Shown in pieces: positions 12,301 to 43,722 of a stretch of DNA of 64,000 nucleotides. Every line of letters begins with the position of its first letter. The stretch's first letter is position 1. Source of the stretch: Lineus longissimus (lineage: Eukaryota; Nemertea; Pilidiophora; Heteronemertea; Lineidae); the NCBI RefSeq assembly GCF_910592395.1, contig NC_088315.1:2110501-2174500 (forward strand), written 5' to 3'. The notes beneath the pieces were generated by a model. That model was not told where the DNA came from. It saw only the letters and a program-made list of their open reading frames with translations, and made no database searches. Made by a program: the position numbers and the translations under genes.

Positions 12301-14041
12301 GGCCCCCTTCCTCTTGCAAATGCATGCCTTTCAGCACACTTGGAGGTGACCATCAGTCATCTAATGGGAACCCCCTTGTTGATGAACTTGCCAAATTCCT
12401 AAATCCCTAGTTGGAGGACAAAATAACGAACCTGGGAGTAGTTCAAACTTGTGCTGACCGACGTAGACACATATAAAATACGCCCTCGATCACAGCTTAC
12501 AACAAACAGGAAACCGTCGGCCGCTTTCAGTATCATATGTTTATATTCATCATCTGAGAAAAACGGTGGCTTTAGGCTTGGCTCAGGACATGATCGGCCC
12601 GACCCTGGCAATGTTTTCATGTGTTGTACAGCCATCCGCAGAACTGTGAGCCTGTCGAGTTTCCTGTTCATGGCACTGCACATTGGAATAAGACTTGCTA
12701 GTTCCGTGATGTACATGTTCATTTTATCCCGTCGCCGCTTTTCAATTTCACTGTGATTTTGCCTGAAAATACAGATTGATAACAAATTTAACTCCCACTT
12801 CACCTACAATTCCAAATGAGGTGCAGTTAAAATTTAATTTTAAAGGACTTTTCTGTAGGGATAGTTTCATTTGCATCGATATACAGATGGGATGTGTAAG
12901 AGGTTCTTTTACAGCAGTATCATTCTCCTTTGGCTATCAAAAAGATCTGTAAATCTAAAGATGAATTAGTATGGCCTAAACAAACTTACAAAAGAGCAAA
13001 GGAGGCTTGGCCATTCTCTTTGACATTTGAAACTCAAACATCCTGATGGGGGCTGATATCAGGTGAGTCCTCCTCCAACAAAGCAACTGATTACAATTCT
13101 ATCTCAGTGCAAAAACATTCTAAATGTATACAAAGGAAATGAATTTGGAATGATATCAAATCATTCCTGCATGCACGACAATCAATGAACAAAAAGATGA
13201 AAGGAGGCAGAAAGAACTCGTGAATAATCATCTGAAGTGTCATCCTTACATTTGACATTTGATACGCGACTTTGACTTTCAGAGACACAAATACCAGCAA
13301 ACCAATCAAGATTATTTTGTAATGAACGTCCCTGATTGCAAATGCACACCCACATCAAAAGATAGAGCTTACATCATCATCTTATTACAAGGCCTATTAT
13401 ACTAAAAGGAATGTCTTTCCTTCTTGTTGTCAGGAACAATCAACTCTGACAATGGGCGATATGAATAAAGACAAGTAAATGCTTTTACTACAATTTTGTA
13501 CAGAAAGGCCTAGTGTAAATGTAAATGGAGTTTTAGATAAAAGCATTTGCTGGTCTTTATTCATATCACCCAATGCCTTGGTATGGATGATACTCAAGAC
13601 TGACAATTCCTTGTATGGCTTTCTCAAAACAGTCAATACATCAAGACTGACAATTGGCAATTGATGGCAATTGATTTTCTGTTGATAACAGACTGGTTTT
13701 CTTTTTCACTCAACAACAGTTTTTTGTGAGTTAATGAATGCTATGATCTGATGGCAATCTACAGGTTTTCAGCCTGAATTACCAGCATTTTTCAATCTGA
13801 AACAAATTTTTATGATGTAAGGAGCAGATAAGAGTAATAACAGTTCAGAAGGGTGATTTACCATAAATAAGTTCACCAAGGTCAGAGGGTACAGGGGTGA
13901 GACAAGGATGCCCAACTAATCCCTTCAGCGGAAGGGAATGCTGGTTTTCTATTCCTAATGTTAACATAAGCAACGGTCTTACCTTGAAAACCGACGCAAT
14001 CCCCCATGTTCACCAAACTCAGAATCTCCCTCATCACTCAT
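6188..14041 (-). CDS. BMAL1: BMAL/cycle (ARNTL) bHLH-PAS circadian transcription factor, complete
   Basis: Heterodimer partner of CLOCK that binds E-boxes to drive circadian transcription in the nucleus. Coding exons, from high to low coordinate: 13983-14041, 12432-12762, 12069-12186, 11567-11734, 10214-10466, 9901-10007, 9549-9699, 9158-9252, 8795-8897, 7658-7724, 7452-7485, 7025-7138, 6665-6766 and 6188-6375. Lengths sum to 1890 nt, giving 629 residues; vertebrate BMAL1 is about 626. The order is bHLH (about 20-75, [14 protein letters not shown]), PAS-A (about 90-265, [16 protein letters not shown]), PAS-B (about 300-400, [28 protein letters not shown]) and a linker with [14 protein letters not shown]. 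The C-terminal activation tail ends [11 protein letters not shown]. The N-terminus before the bHLH is only about 20 residues, so an upstream alternative start is possible. The ATG at 14041 is the first in frame. The identification is near certain. Confidence 0.96.
11043..11550. repeat. 45-bp minisatellite in BMAL intron 4, about 11 copies
   Basis: The unit reads tatacctcgatgggatgggg, then ccatttcttaacctctct and actctag, with a 45-bp period. The multiple-of-three period produces a repetitive ORF that is not a gene. The array ends only about 17 bp from the donor of BMAL exon 4 (exon boundary at 11567). Confidence 0.93.
12432..12762 (-). CDS. BMAL1: BMAL exon 2: bHLH and start of PAS-A
   Basis: The acceptor TTTTCAG precedes 12762 and the donor GTTCGT follows 12432. 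The exon encodes the basic region with the HxxxExRRR E-box-contacting pattern (H-S-E-I-E-K-R-R-R), the loop and second helix ([19 protein letters not shown]) and the start of PAS-A ([18 protein letters not shown]). The form [10 protein letters not shown], rather than vertebrate AHSQIEKRRR, is the one I know from insect cycle. Confidence 0.95.
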
Positions 14042-15159
14042 GACCATCCTAGAATGGAACACGACTAAGTGCAGAAAATACTTTTTCCGAAATCAGAGGT
14101 TCAAAACTGTTGCCAGACGTTGTTGCCAGGAGTTCATATTCATCGAAACGACAGAACAACTTAAATGGTACGGTAGGAGGAATTCAGAACTATCCACTAA
14201 GAAGCGAAACTTCACAAAGTTATTGCAGTTTCCACCAATGAAGGGAGCAAGTCTTCTTCTATCAGTCTACTCATCCCATATCATTTTTGAAGAAAACCAA
14301 TAAGCACCACAACAAAATCTTTCTTTAAACACCTTCAGAATCTGAAAATTGCTGTAATGTCATGCCGGTATGGTGTTTCAATGATAAAAACATTCGAAAC
14401 AACATGTTCAAAAGCACCTGGCTATCTGGATATCCACACAATGACGTGAAATGTCCAAACTGCAATGTTTTAAGTCGCATGAAACCTGGCTATCTATATC
14501 AGGCATGTAACGTCATGGGAGTGGGATTTCGTGACATCTAATTCCATCAACATGAAGCACCACTCTCATAAATGCGATAGATTGTCTTTAACGGAAGGGG
14601 ATCAAATATCTAATTGATACAGTCATCAGAGAGTCATGAGAAAGTCAATAACTTCGGACGAGGGAGGGTTATTTATCTTACAGACATTAGTGTGATACTA
14701 CCAGTGACGGTGCATGGTGGCCAGCAGGGACATTATCCTCCTGGCCTAATAAAATACCACGCCAAAGTTGTCCCTTTAAGGACAAGTGAATGACACCTTC
14801 ATGAAATAAAAGAAGGTGACAATTGTTTCCTTTGGAATAAATCACACCCATCCAGGTAAATTGAGTCACCATGGCAACAGAAGTGTAAGTGTTAGGCCAC
14901 AGGAAAGAAATAGCTGGAACAGAGATTTAATGGATTTCCCAGAGTTATTTCAAGCCATACATGTAAGAGACTTGGTTTTATTACCAGTCAAAATTATAAA
15001 GAAGTTCCAACTCGATACAGTCTGCAAGTGAGAAATAAAATGCATGGATAATCCTCAGAGATAATCCAAGATTTAATAGCAAGCTCAGAACTAATTAGGC
15101 AGGTCCCTCTAATCACACACAAGCCTGAATAAGTGACAAGGGAGGGTTAAGAATGTATC
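14042..15159. other. 5' flank of the BMAL gene
   Basis: Upstream sequence of the BMAL start codon (the gene runs on the minus strand), expected to hold the 5' untranslated exons and promoter. I see no clear ROR/REV-ERB element, initiator or conserved exon. Untranslated first exons cannot be placed by eye. Confidence 0.3.
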
Positions 15160-15350
15160 TACAGTAGAACCTCCCTTAGCAGACACCTCTCTAATAAGGA
15201 CACCCTCTCTATTAAGGACACTGGTTTTATTCCCAAATTGGTTGTTACCATTCAATTATACCTCTCTGATCAGGACACCTCTCTCTTAAGGACAGTACTT
15301 TTCAGTCTCAAGGGTGTCCTTAAATGGCTTAATAGAGAGGTTCTACTGTA
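15160..15350. mobile_element. Small inverted-repeat transposon (pogo/Tigger-like MITE), copy 1
   Basis: About 190 bp bounded by TACAGTAGAACCTC and its complement GAGGTTCTACTGTA. The target dinucleotide TA lies at both ends and there is no ORF. Internal words tctctattaaggacac recur in several orientations, so the element is largely palindromic. A second, clearly related copy lies at 63336-63517. The TA target and the CAGTAGAACC end resemble non-autonomous pogo/Tigger members of Tc1/mariner. The superfamily call is inference. Confidence 0.85.
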
Positions 15351-15969
15351 TATTACTTGTGCTATGTGCCGGACTGTCTTTGGCTAGCCAACTGCATTTA
15401 TTCACCTCTTTGTCTATTGTCAACTTGGCCACAGTCAAAAGTACCATGCAAAAGCACACCAGACCATTCTACATGATGTATTACCAAACAATGTAGGCCT
15501 TTACACATATAGTACACACAGGATTTTTGTACAAGTTGGATAAAATAAGTTTTTCTGCTTACTCGGGTGAATGCATCTTGGCTTGTTTGCTTTACCCTTG
15601 TTCTTGTTGTTATTTTCCTTAATCCTAGGTCGCAATTGAACGCAGAGATATCACGGGAGCTCGACAGATTGATAGCGAATTGAAAATGTTCCATGTCTTG
15701 AACGGAATTGTTACGTAATCTTAGAACAGCCTCGTTCTGGTTGTGCTGGTAGCAGACGATAATTTTGTGTCACAGATTGAGATAGCAAACGATCGAAATT
15801 GAAAACCTCCCAATCTTTATGTTGTTTTGAAGCGATCAGGGGAAGGTGTCTTTTTCAAACAATGTGTGATTAAAAAGGCTGGATGAAAAGGAGACATTTG
15901 AGAGTCGGCCAAGGAGACCTTTTTTCATAGGTGGATTACTGAAGGCTTTGTTCACACCTGATCAGGAAT

Positions 15970-16245
15970 TAGGCACAACCAGCGCCGAACCACGGAGATC
16001 TACGTGGCCCAAATCCCCCTTTTTGAGCTGGTTATCTGAGTCTCATGGACTTTATGAAAGAACTACGCCATCGCCATCTTCAGGGCAAGGTAGAAACTGA
16101 AAAGACCTTTGTCAAAAGACCTTTGTCATTTCAGTTCCTACCTTGCCCTGAAGATGGCGATGGCGTAGTTCTATCATGAAGTCATTTGAAGTTCTGAACT
16201 ACGCCATCGCCATCTTCAGGGCAAGGTAGGAACTGAACAGACCAA
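15970..16245. mobile_element. Partial copy of the element at 58925-59266
   Basis: This stretch shares agcgccgaaccacg, then ccaaatccccc, gagctggtt and gtctcatggact with 58925-59266. It has the same three blocks actacgccatcgccatcttc (two direct, one inverted). The outer terminus on the right is missing and the left terminus is altered, so this is a degraded or truncated copy. Confidence 0.75.
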
Positions 16246-17381
16246 ACCACTGAATAACAAAATAAAGCTGTTCAGACACCGGGAATTTTTAGGGGGGTCG
16301 AGGGGTGTTGGAAATGGATGTCATTTTTCAACCAAAAAATAAGATATAGTAAAGGAGTGTAGCAAACATAACTCTATTGATTCAAGAACACCTTGTCTTG
16401 GAGAAGTTACTGCAAAAGATCTTATGCAACCATCTCTTATACTTTTTTTCTTCTTGGGGTCTGAAAAAGGGGTGTTGGGGGTGCATGCAATCAATAAAAA
16501 ATGACCAAAGCACAATTTGTAACAAAATAGGTTTTATTGTGTAATATACAAGAGCTCTCATTTTAAAATGTCTTAAAAATCAGAAAGTGGAAAATAGAAT
16601 TTTCAAACTTGTTAAAAAACCTTAGTTTGATGTTTTTTGAAAAACAATTATATCAAGCTAACAAGGGAAGTTTGCAGTAGAATACAACTTTAAGAAGTGA
16701 AGGACCTCTAGAATACCCACCTCGTGGAGCATTCCTTTTAACTTCATAGTATGGCATCACTTATCAGAAATCCATATGTGAGTTTGCCTACACAGTTTTT
16801 GACAGTAAATGTATCATTTTGAACTTTTAACTCACAGAGCATCTACCAGAACTACAGCTATTTTAAGGCCTTGGGCCTGACAAACTTACTCCGATATTGT
16901 AGGAGTGTAAACCCCTTTTCTCAAGCGACCTAATATGTTTAACTTATTGTTTTAATCATTGGAAAATCAGTGGAAGAAATTAATGGAAGCAAAATCTAGC
17001 AAAAGGATGTTTTTTTGCAAACATCTATGGCCACAAAACTAAAGGGGGGTTTACAGTACCGGTACACATAAATGAAGAAGAATCATCTATCACATGCAAT
17101 GCAACATAATCACTAACTTATTGACAGATTTCATATTAACAGAAGCACCTTTAGTAATAACTCAGAAATATAAGAAAAAATCACAGCTATTTATGGTCTA
17201 GGTATCTCATTTTTCTCACACATTATCAAGACTCTTCAGTGCCGCACAAACAAGCTCTTCAAATTGCTGTGACTTCCAATTTGTTATCTTCTAAGCATTT
17301 GGTATGATCAGTCCAGAATAGTCCAAATCCAAACTCTCACAAGTTGACAAAACATATCATACCATATAAATATTGACTATG
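16246..17381. other. Intergenic AT-rich sequence
   Basis: No coding sequence is recognised. Two short G-rich stretches (aggggggtcgaggggtg near 16293 and aaaaggggtgttgggggtgc near 16467) carry a common ggggtgttgg word about 170 bp apart, hinting at an old repeat. Confidence 0.3.
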
Positions 17382-17631
17382 TACAGTCTAGCTCATAATA
17401 ATATCAACACCTATGACTTGTGATATCTCCCAAAATACTTTAATAATTTATTTATTTTTTACCTTTTGTAAATTGATGATTTCATAATGAAGACAATAAT
17501 GCACTTCATTGTAATCATCATGATCATACAGACAACAACATTTACGACATCCTTGTGCAAACCGCATTGAAAACAGTTACTTAAGAAGATATCATAAGTT
17601 GTAGGTTGATATTAATATGAGCTAGACTGTA
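17382..17631. mobile_element. 250-bp MITE with ~48-bp terminal inverted repeats and TA target
   Basis: The left end TACAGTCTAGCTCATAATAA (17382) matches the complement of the right end, ATTAATATGAGCTAGACTGTA (ending 17631), for about 48 bp. TA lies at each end. The core is AT-rich and non-coding. Its ends differ from the 15160 family, so it is a separate family. It lies about 700 bp downstream of the PI3-kinase stop codon. Confidence 0.88.
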
Positions 17632-18333
17632 CATGATTTTTTATCAGGAAGATATCTTAGAGGCTGAAGGGTTTTGATGCCAAAGTACATTGAGTCAAAA
17701 CCTACTTTCTTTTATACAACGGCACACAAAATCTACCTGTGTATAAATATGATATTATGCTATTATAGCAGATGTGGGCCTACACTATTATAAACTTACA
17801 GCATGATAGTCAGAGCAATTACATACACATTATATCCAAAATATATCTTGATACCATGGAAGATAGTTTTTTAACTTTATCACTGTTCAAATTTTAAAAA
17901 GTAAAGCAATGAAAATTGTTCAAAAGTATCCCATCTCGTCTTGAAACTCAAAAGCAGAATGGCTGTGCAAGCATTCATATAGAAAAAATAAAATTCTGGA
18001 AATCCTGGTCCCACAAAGGCAATATAATGCTCGCTGTATGTACATTTTTGTAGAGTGGTGCATACCTAAATTTCTACAAATACAAGTAAAATTTAAAGCA
18101 TTAAAACATACCATTGTGCTGCACAAAATAATTTGTGACATGATACTCCTTGACATATATTCAGTGCATATCAGTATAGCTTTTGCTTGTTCCATAGAAC
18201 TAATCTCACTCAGCGGATGTCTCCTCTTTGAAGCAGCATTAGCATGACACTATGCCATGATAATCTTTTAAAGTCTTGGACCCTCAGCAATCAAAGCAAG
18301 GGTGATCGGCATGTGTTTGTTCAATTCATTGAC

Positions 18334-39033
<20,700 letters not shown>

Positions 39034-39043
<10 letters not shown>

Positions 39044-39069
39044 GCCGGATTAACCTCATGAGAAGACAT
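39034..39069 (-). promoter_or_regulatory. Upstream ORF overlapping the PIK3C2 start codon
   Basis: An ATG at 39069 opens an 11-codon frame (MSSHEVNPAWS) that stops at 39034, 9 nt past the first base of the main ATG (39043) in another frame. A TTTCAG acceptor just upstream (39072-39077) suggests this is the start of the exon carrying the 5' untranslated region. Such overlapping ORFs usually lower translation of the main frame. The main ATG context is gcATGG, with G at +4. Confidence 0.55.
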
Positions 39070-39077
39070 TGCTGAAA

Positions 39078-40272
39078 GTGAAAGAAACATTAATTTGATA
39101 CACATATAATATATTATATATCCCCATCCTCAAAAAGTCACAACACCAGAGAGTTGGCCGATGGCCCTAATATTGCGTGGTAGCCCGCCACAGTATAAAC
39201 TACTATGATGAGGCAGCATAGCTTCTAGGAGTATGAGGCCACTAAGCTGGTCAGAGTACCCAGTGGATTGTGACGTGCACCAACACTGTGACTGTGCTGT
39301 CAGCATACAGTACACGTACACACCTCATGCACTGCAGTGAATGAAAGGGGGATAAAAGCGGCATAATTCACTAATAAAATGAATACGTATGATGAATCAG
39401 GATGTTATTTACGACGCACAACATCAATTCATAGCTACTGCAACAACTGACCGTGCAATCATGTGTTAGATTTAAAAGTATGCCAGAATTTTATCTTTGA
39501 TTTCTGACTGTGAGGTGTTCCGACCTCCATTAATTTTAGCAATTTGGTTGAAGTTCCTGTTTCACAGCTCCACCACTGAGCTATATTTAAACTTCGGAAT
39601 TCCCAGGGATTCCCGCGAATGAGGTTACTCGGATGACGAAATAGTGAGTTGGTTTAATAGTTCCAATTAAAAATTTTTTTTTCTGAAACTTTATTAAATT
39701 TTTCCTAATCTATGAGAAGGGTATTGTGTATTAATGTGATAAAATGTCTTCACAGCTAAATTTAGTGTTTCAACTGCTAAATCAATCGCACGTTTTTAAT
39801 TGGGCTAAAACAAGTAGTTCTCATGCCGAGATGTTGGCATACCAGAGTCAATTCTTCTGCAGCGCCTGAAAAGTTCCGATTATCATGACGTGATTTGATT
39901 ACAAATGGCTGCCGATTGTAAAAACTTCCGAAATTCCTGAATGTTTTCTCTATATAAGAGTCGATTCTTGATGAATCGGAATACACACGTGTGCTTTAGA
40001 TAGTGGAATACAACGCCGAGATAACACTCGTCTTCACGATCGATCAATTACCAATTTTAGTCCACCCTATCGTGTTAGTGTTGATGTTTATTTAGTTTCC
40101 AAGTGACTGTCAAAACGTTCGCAGTACAATAGTGATACTATAGGCGCTGCACTACAGTACAATAATAAAAAAATCCTTTTACCGATTTCTTTGAAACTTT
40201 TACAGAATGAGCAGAGACTGGTAGAACACAATATATCATTTGTCAGTCCAAAGAATCCAATGGGATAAATTG
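39078..40272. other. Upstream flank of PIK3C2 / intergenic between divergent genes
   Basis: Probably holds the PIK3C2 promoter and untranslated first exon. One perfect canonical E-box inside the palindrome acacacgtgtg lies at 39986-39991. No coding sequence is recognised. Confidence 0.35.
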
Positions 40273-41509
40273 GGTCCACCTAATGTGCGTCCGGAACTCT
40301 GTTTGCGCGTCCGGAAGAGAAAGTGCGCGTCCGGAACAATTTCCTATGTAAATATGAACCTATTGTTGCATTAGATGGCTTAAATAGCATTTTAATTCCA
40401 TGTAGAGAAAATAAAATTGAAAAAAATCTTTTTGGTGACTTTGTATTTTACAATTTTCAGCGAGGTGGTTAATTACTAATGCCATAATCATATCCCAACT
40501 TCCTTACGCGCCTTCTCCTGTTGTGGTCGTCTAAGTCGGTATGAGTTTGTCTTTGCGTGCCGTGGGATAAGGGGCAATAGCAATTATTGTGAAGCCAATT
40601 TGCGCTTTTAGGGGGGAGGGGAGGGGATCGAGGGGAAGGGGGAAGGGGGTCAACAAAATTCAGTGCGGTTTTAAGAGCTTCAACTATAGATGAGCTTAAT
40701 GATTATTTTCCTGGGTATATATCTTATTCATTAAAATAAAAATGCCAGTTTTTCTACCATTCGACAGAGTGGGCCCGGGAGGGGGGGACTTATTTTTTAG
40801 ATTAATTTCTAATTGGCTACACTTAAATTTAGCTATGGCTTATTATCAAATGATCTAGTGATGACAGTGGATTTAAGGATACACTCACATCAAAGAAGTA
40901 GTACAATTTTCACTTATTTTTCTCACAAAATATATTTTGGGGGGTTTGGGGGACTCATCCCCCAATGTACTGGCTAAATATGTCAGAAGGACGGGGGTTT
41001 GGGGGGCTCCCCCATGTCAAACAGTTGTGTGAGTTCACTAGAGATTGCTCTTTACATATTAATGTGAACACATCTCACTAATTGACACTTTGACTGTATA
41101 GTGATTTTCAATAACATATTTGATTCTGATTTTTTGTGAAATTAACAATGATAAGACACTCTGACGGCATTCCATGTGCTGAGACACCAGATACCAGTCT
41201 AATCCATTACAACACGGCTACTATCGAAATTCTACAACTGCAACAACAATTGGTTGAGGAGAAACGTCAGTAAACTGGGATTTGATGGCTGTGCAACACC
41301 CAAATCACCCCGCTGAAAATTGTAAAACACAAAGTCACCAAGGAGATTTTTTCCAATTTTATTTTCTCTACATGGAATTAAAATGCTATTTAAGCCATCT
41401 AATGCAACATTAAGTTCATATTTACATAGGAAATTGTTCCGGACGCGCACTTTCTCTTCCGGACGCGCTCCGGACGCACAAATTGTTCCGGACGCGCATT
41501 AGGTAGACC
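40273..41509. mobile_element. 1.24-kb element with ~200-bp terminal inverted repeats
   Basis: The left arm (about 40273-40467) and right arm (about 41304-41509) are inverted copies with high identity, beginning ggtccacctaatg and ggtctacctaatg. Each outer part carries three or four copies of gcgtccggaa. The inner part shares aatttcctatgtaaatatga and ccatgtagagaaaataaaat. The ~830-bp core holds G-rich tracts (40611-40649) but no ORF. It looks like a non-autonomous foldback or long-TIR DNA transposon. The superfamily is not determined and no clear target duplication is seen. Confidence 0.85.
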
Positions 41510-41578
41510 GGACAAATTGGCTCCTAAATTCCAAATGAACACACTTATATTTATATTTCAGAGCAAAACAACGACAAA

Positions 41579-43722
41579 ATGGCAGCAGAAGCAGTGAAAG
41601 TAATTGTGAGGTGCCGTCCCATGAATGAGAGGGAGAGAAATCTGAACTGCAAGATGGTTCTGGACATTGACACCCCATTGGGACAGTGTAACATTCGAAA
41701 CCCTACTGATGCAAAGGCACCACCTAAAAAGTTCACATTTGATGGGGCATACAGCATTGATTCTACAACCGAAACCATCTATGCAGATATTGCATACCCA
41801 CTAGTGGAGGTAAACTTTGTTCCCTTAATCTATGATTGCATATTCAGGGCATCAAATTACATGTACTGTCTTGTAGTCGTAAACATAATTTCTTTGTGAC
41901 TACAATTACATTTCAAGTACTTTACTTTCTAGAACTAGCAAAATGCTCTTTTACTACTTCCAGGGTGTAACTGAAGGTTATAATGGCACTATCTTTGCCT
42001 ATGGACAAACAGGGTGTGGAAAGTCATTTACCATGCAGGGAATTCATGACCCCAAAACACAGCGTGGTATCATTCCGAGGTGAGACGAAACTTTTGTAGT
42101 GAGGGGATTGCAATTGGATATGACCTAAGCAAATTCAGCTCAAGTAAATCCTTGGATGCCACAACCCTGCTCAGAAAATGTTCTGTTCTGATATTCACCT
42201 TTGATGAGAAGATCTTTTGTTCTTCTGTTCTGACCTTCAACTTTGATGAGAAGATCTTTTGTTCTTCTGTTCTGATCTTCAACTTTGCTCAGAAGGAAAC
42301 CGTTACGACTTTAGTGTTCAGTCAGTCCTCATCACCATCTTCAACTATCTACACATACAGAGTGCTGAAGAAAAACGATCTCCAGACCTGAATTTATCAA
42401 TCTGTGACATTAGCCTACGTATATGGATCAATCCAATGTGGATCTGTAACATTGCTTTTCTTCAATTAACAGAGCTTTCGAGCACATTTTTGAGACAATC
42501 TCTGTGACAGAAGATACCAAATTCTTGGTTCATGCCGCCTATTTGGAAATCTACAATGAAGATGTACGAGATCTGCTCGGCAAAGACGTCAAAACGAAAC
42601 TAGAGCTGAAGGAGCACCCTGAGAGAGGGGTTTATGTCCAAGGTAAGGGAACACTGTGCCTGACTCGAACACTAAAATATTGGTGTTCTCACACTCATAA
42701 TCTTATCACCAAGGAACACTGTTGGTTTTCTCAAAGTCTAATCACCAAGTAAGGTGTTGTTGTTCTCAAAGGCCATTGAGGGTCTGACTTTAGCTCGTCA
42801 TGCAAGTGTTCTCTTTTTACAGGTTTATCAAAACATACCGTTAACAGCGTCAGAGAATGTGACAATTTGATGGAGCGCGGATGGAAGAACCGGTCGACCG
42901 GTGCAACACTGATGAATGCCGATTCTTCTCGGAGTCATTCCATCTTTACAATCAATCTGGAGATGTGCCGCGCAGATGAGACTGGTGAGGAGCACATCCG
43001 TGCTGGCAAGTTGAATCTGGTCGATTTGGCTGGCAGTGAGAGGCAGTCGAAAACAGGTACGTGATGATTGGGAATCGCAACGTATATTAGATGAAATTTG
43101 AGATTATGCATTGCTTTCTGATAAAGGGCCTGGTGCAGAAGACTCTTAATTGAACTGACACCTCTTAAGTTTTCTGATACATTTCTCTTGTAAAGATGAA
43201 TAGTCTGACAGCTCCCCTGTATTGTGCCATGAATACCGAGACGACAAAAGGAGACTTCCAGGAAGTTTTGGATGACTGTGGAACAGCAAGGAATTGGAGA
43301 ACATCTGGATCTGGTTGAAAATTTGAACTGTATGATGATGTTCTTATTCGCATCCACAGGTGCCACTGGTGATCGTTTGAAAGAGGCAACCAAAATCAAT
43401 CTCTCCTTGTCTGCGCTTGGCAATGTCATTTCTGCGTTGGTCGACGGGAAATCAAAACATATCCCGTATCGTGATTCCAAACTGACCCGTCTGCTTCAAG
43501 ATTCCCTTGGCGGGAATACCAAGACACTAATGGCGGCATGCTTATCGCCCGCTGATAATAATTACGACGAGACGTTAAGTACTCTTCGTTACGCCAACCG
43601 AGCGAAGAATATCAAAAACAAGCCCAAGATCAATGAAGATCCTAAGGATGCTTTGCTACGAGAGTATCAGGAGGAGATTGAGAGGCTGAAGGCAATGCTA
43701 TTGGGCAAAAATGGGCTTGATC
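41579..43722 (+). CDS. KIF17: KIF17 motor domain exons
   Basis: Five exons encode the kinesin motor. They carry the start [20 protein letters not shown], the P-loop GQTGCGKS (residues 91-98), switch [10 protein letters not shown] and switch [11 protein letters not shown]. The microtubule-binding region includes [19 protein letters not shown], and the neck linker/neck follows as [21 protein letters not shown] Cys replaces the usual Ser between the two P-loop glycines, which the GxxxxGK[ST] consensus allows. All nucleotide-sensing motifs are intact, so the motor should be functional. Confidence 0.96.

Noticed and set aside
14040-14303. 87-codon plus-strand ORF at the BMAL start
   Set aside because: Antisense to the BMAL start region; the protein resembles nothing and has low-complexity basic character.
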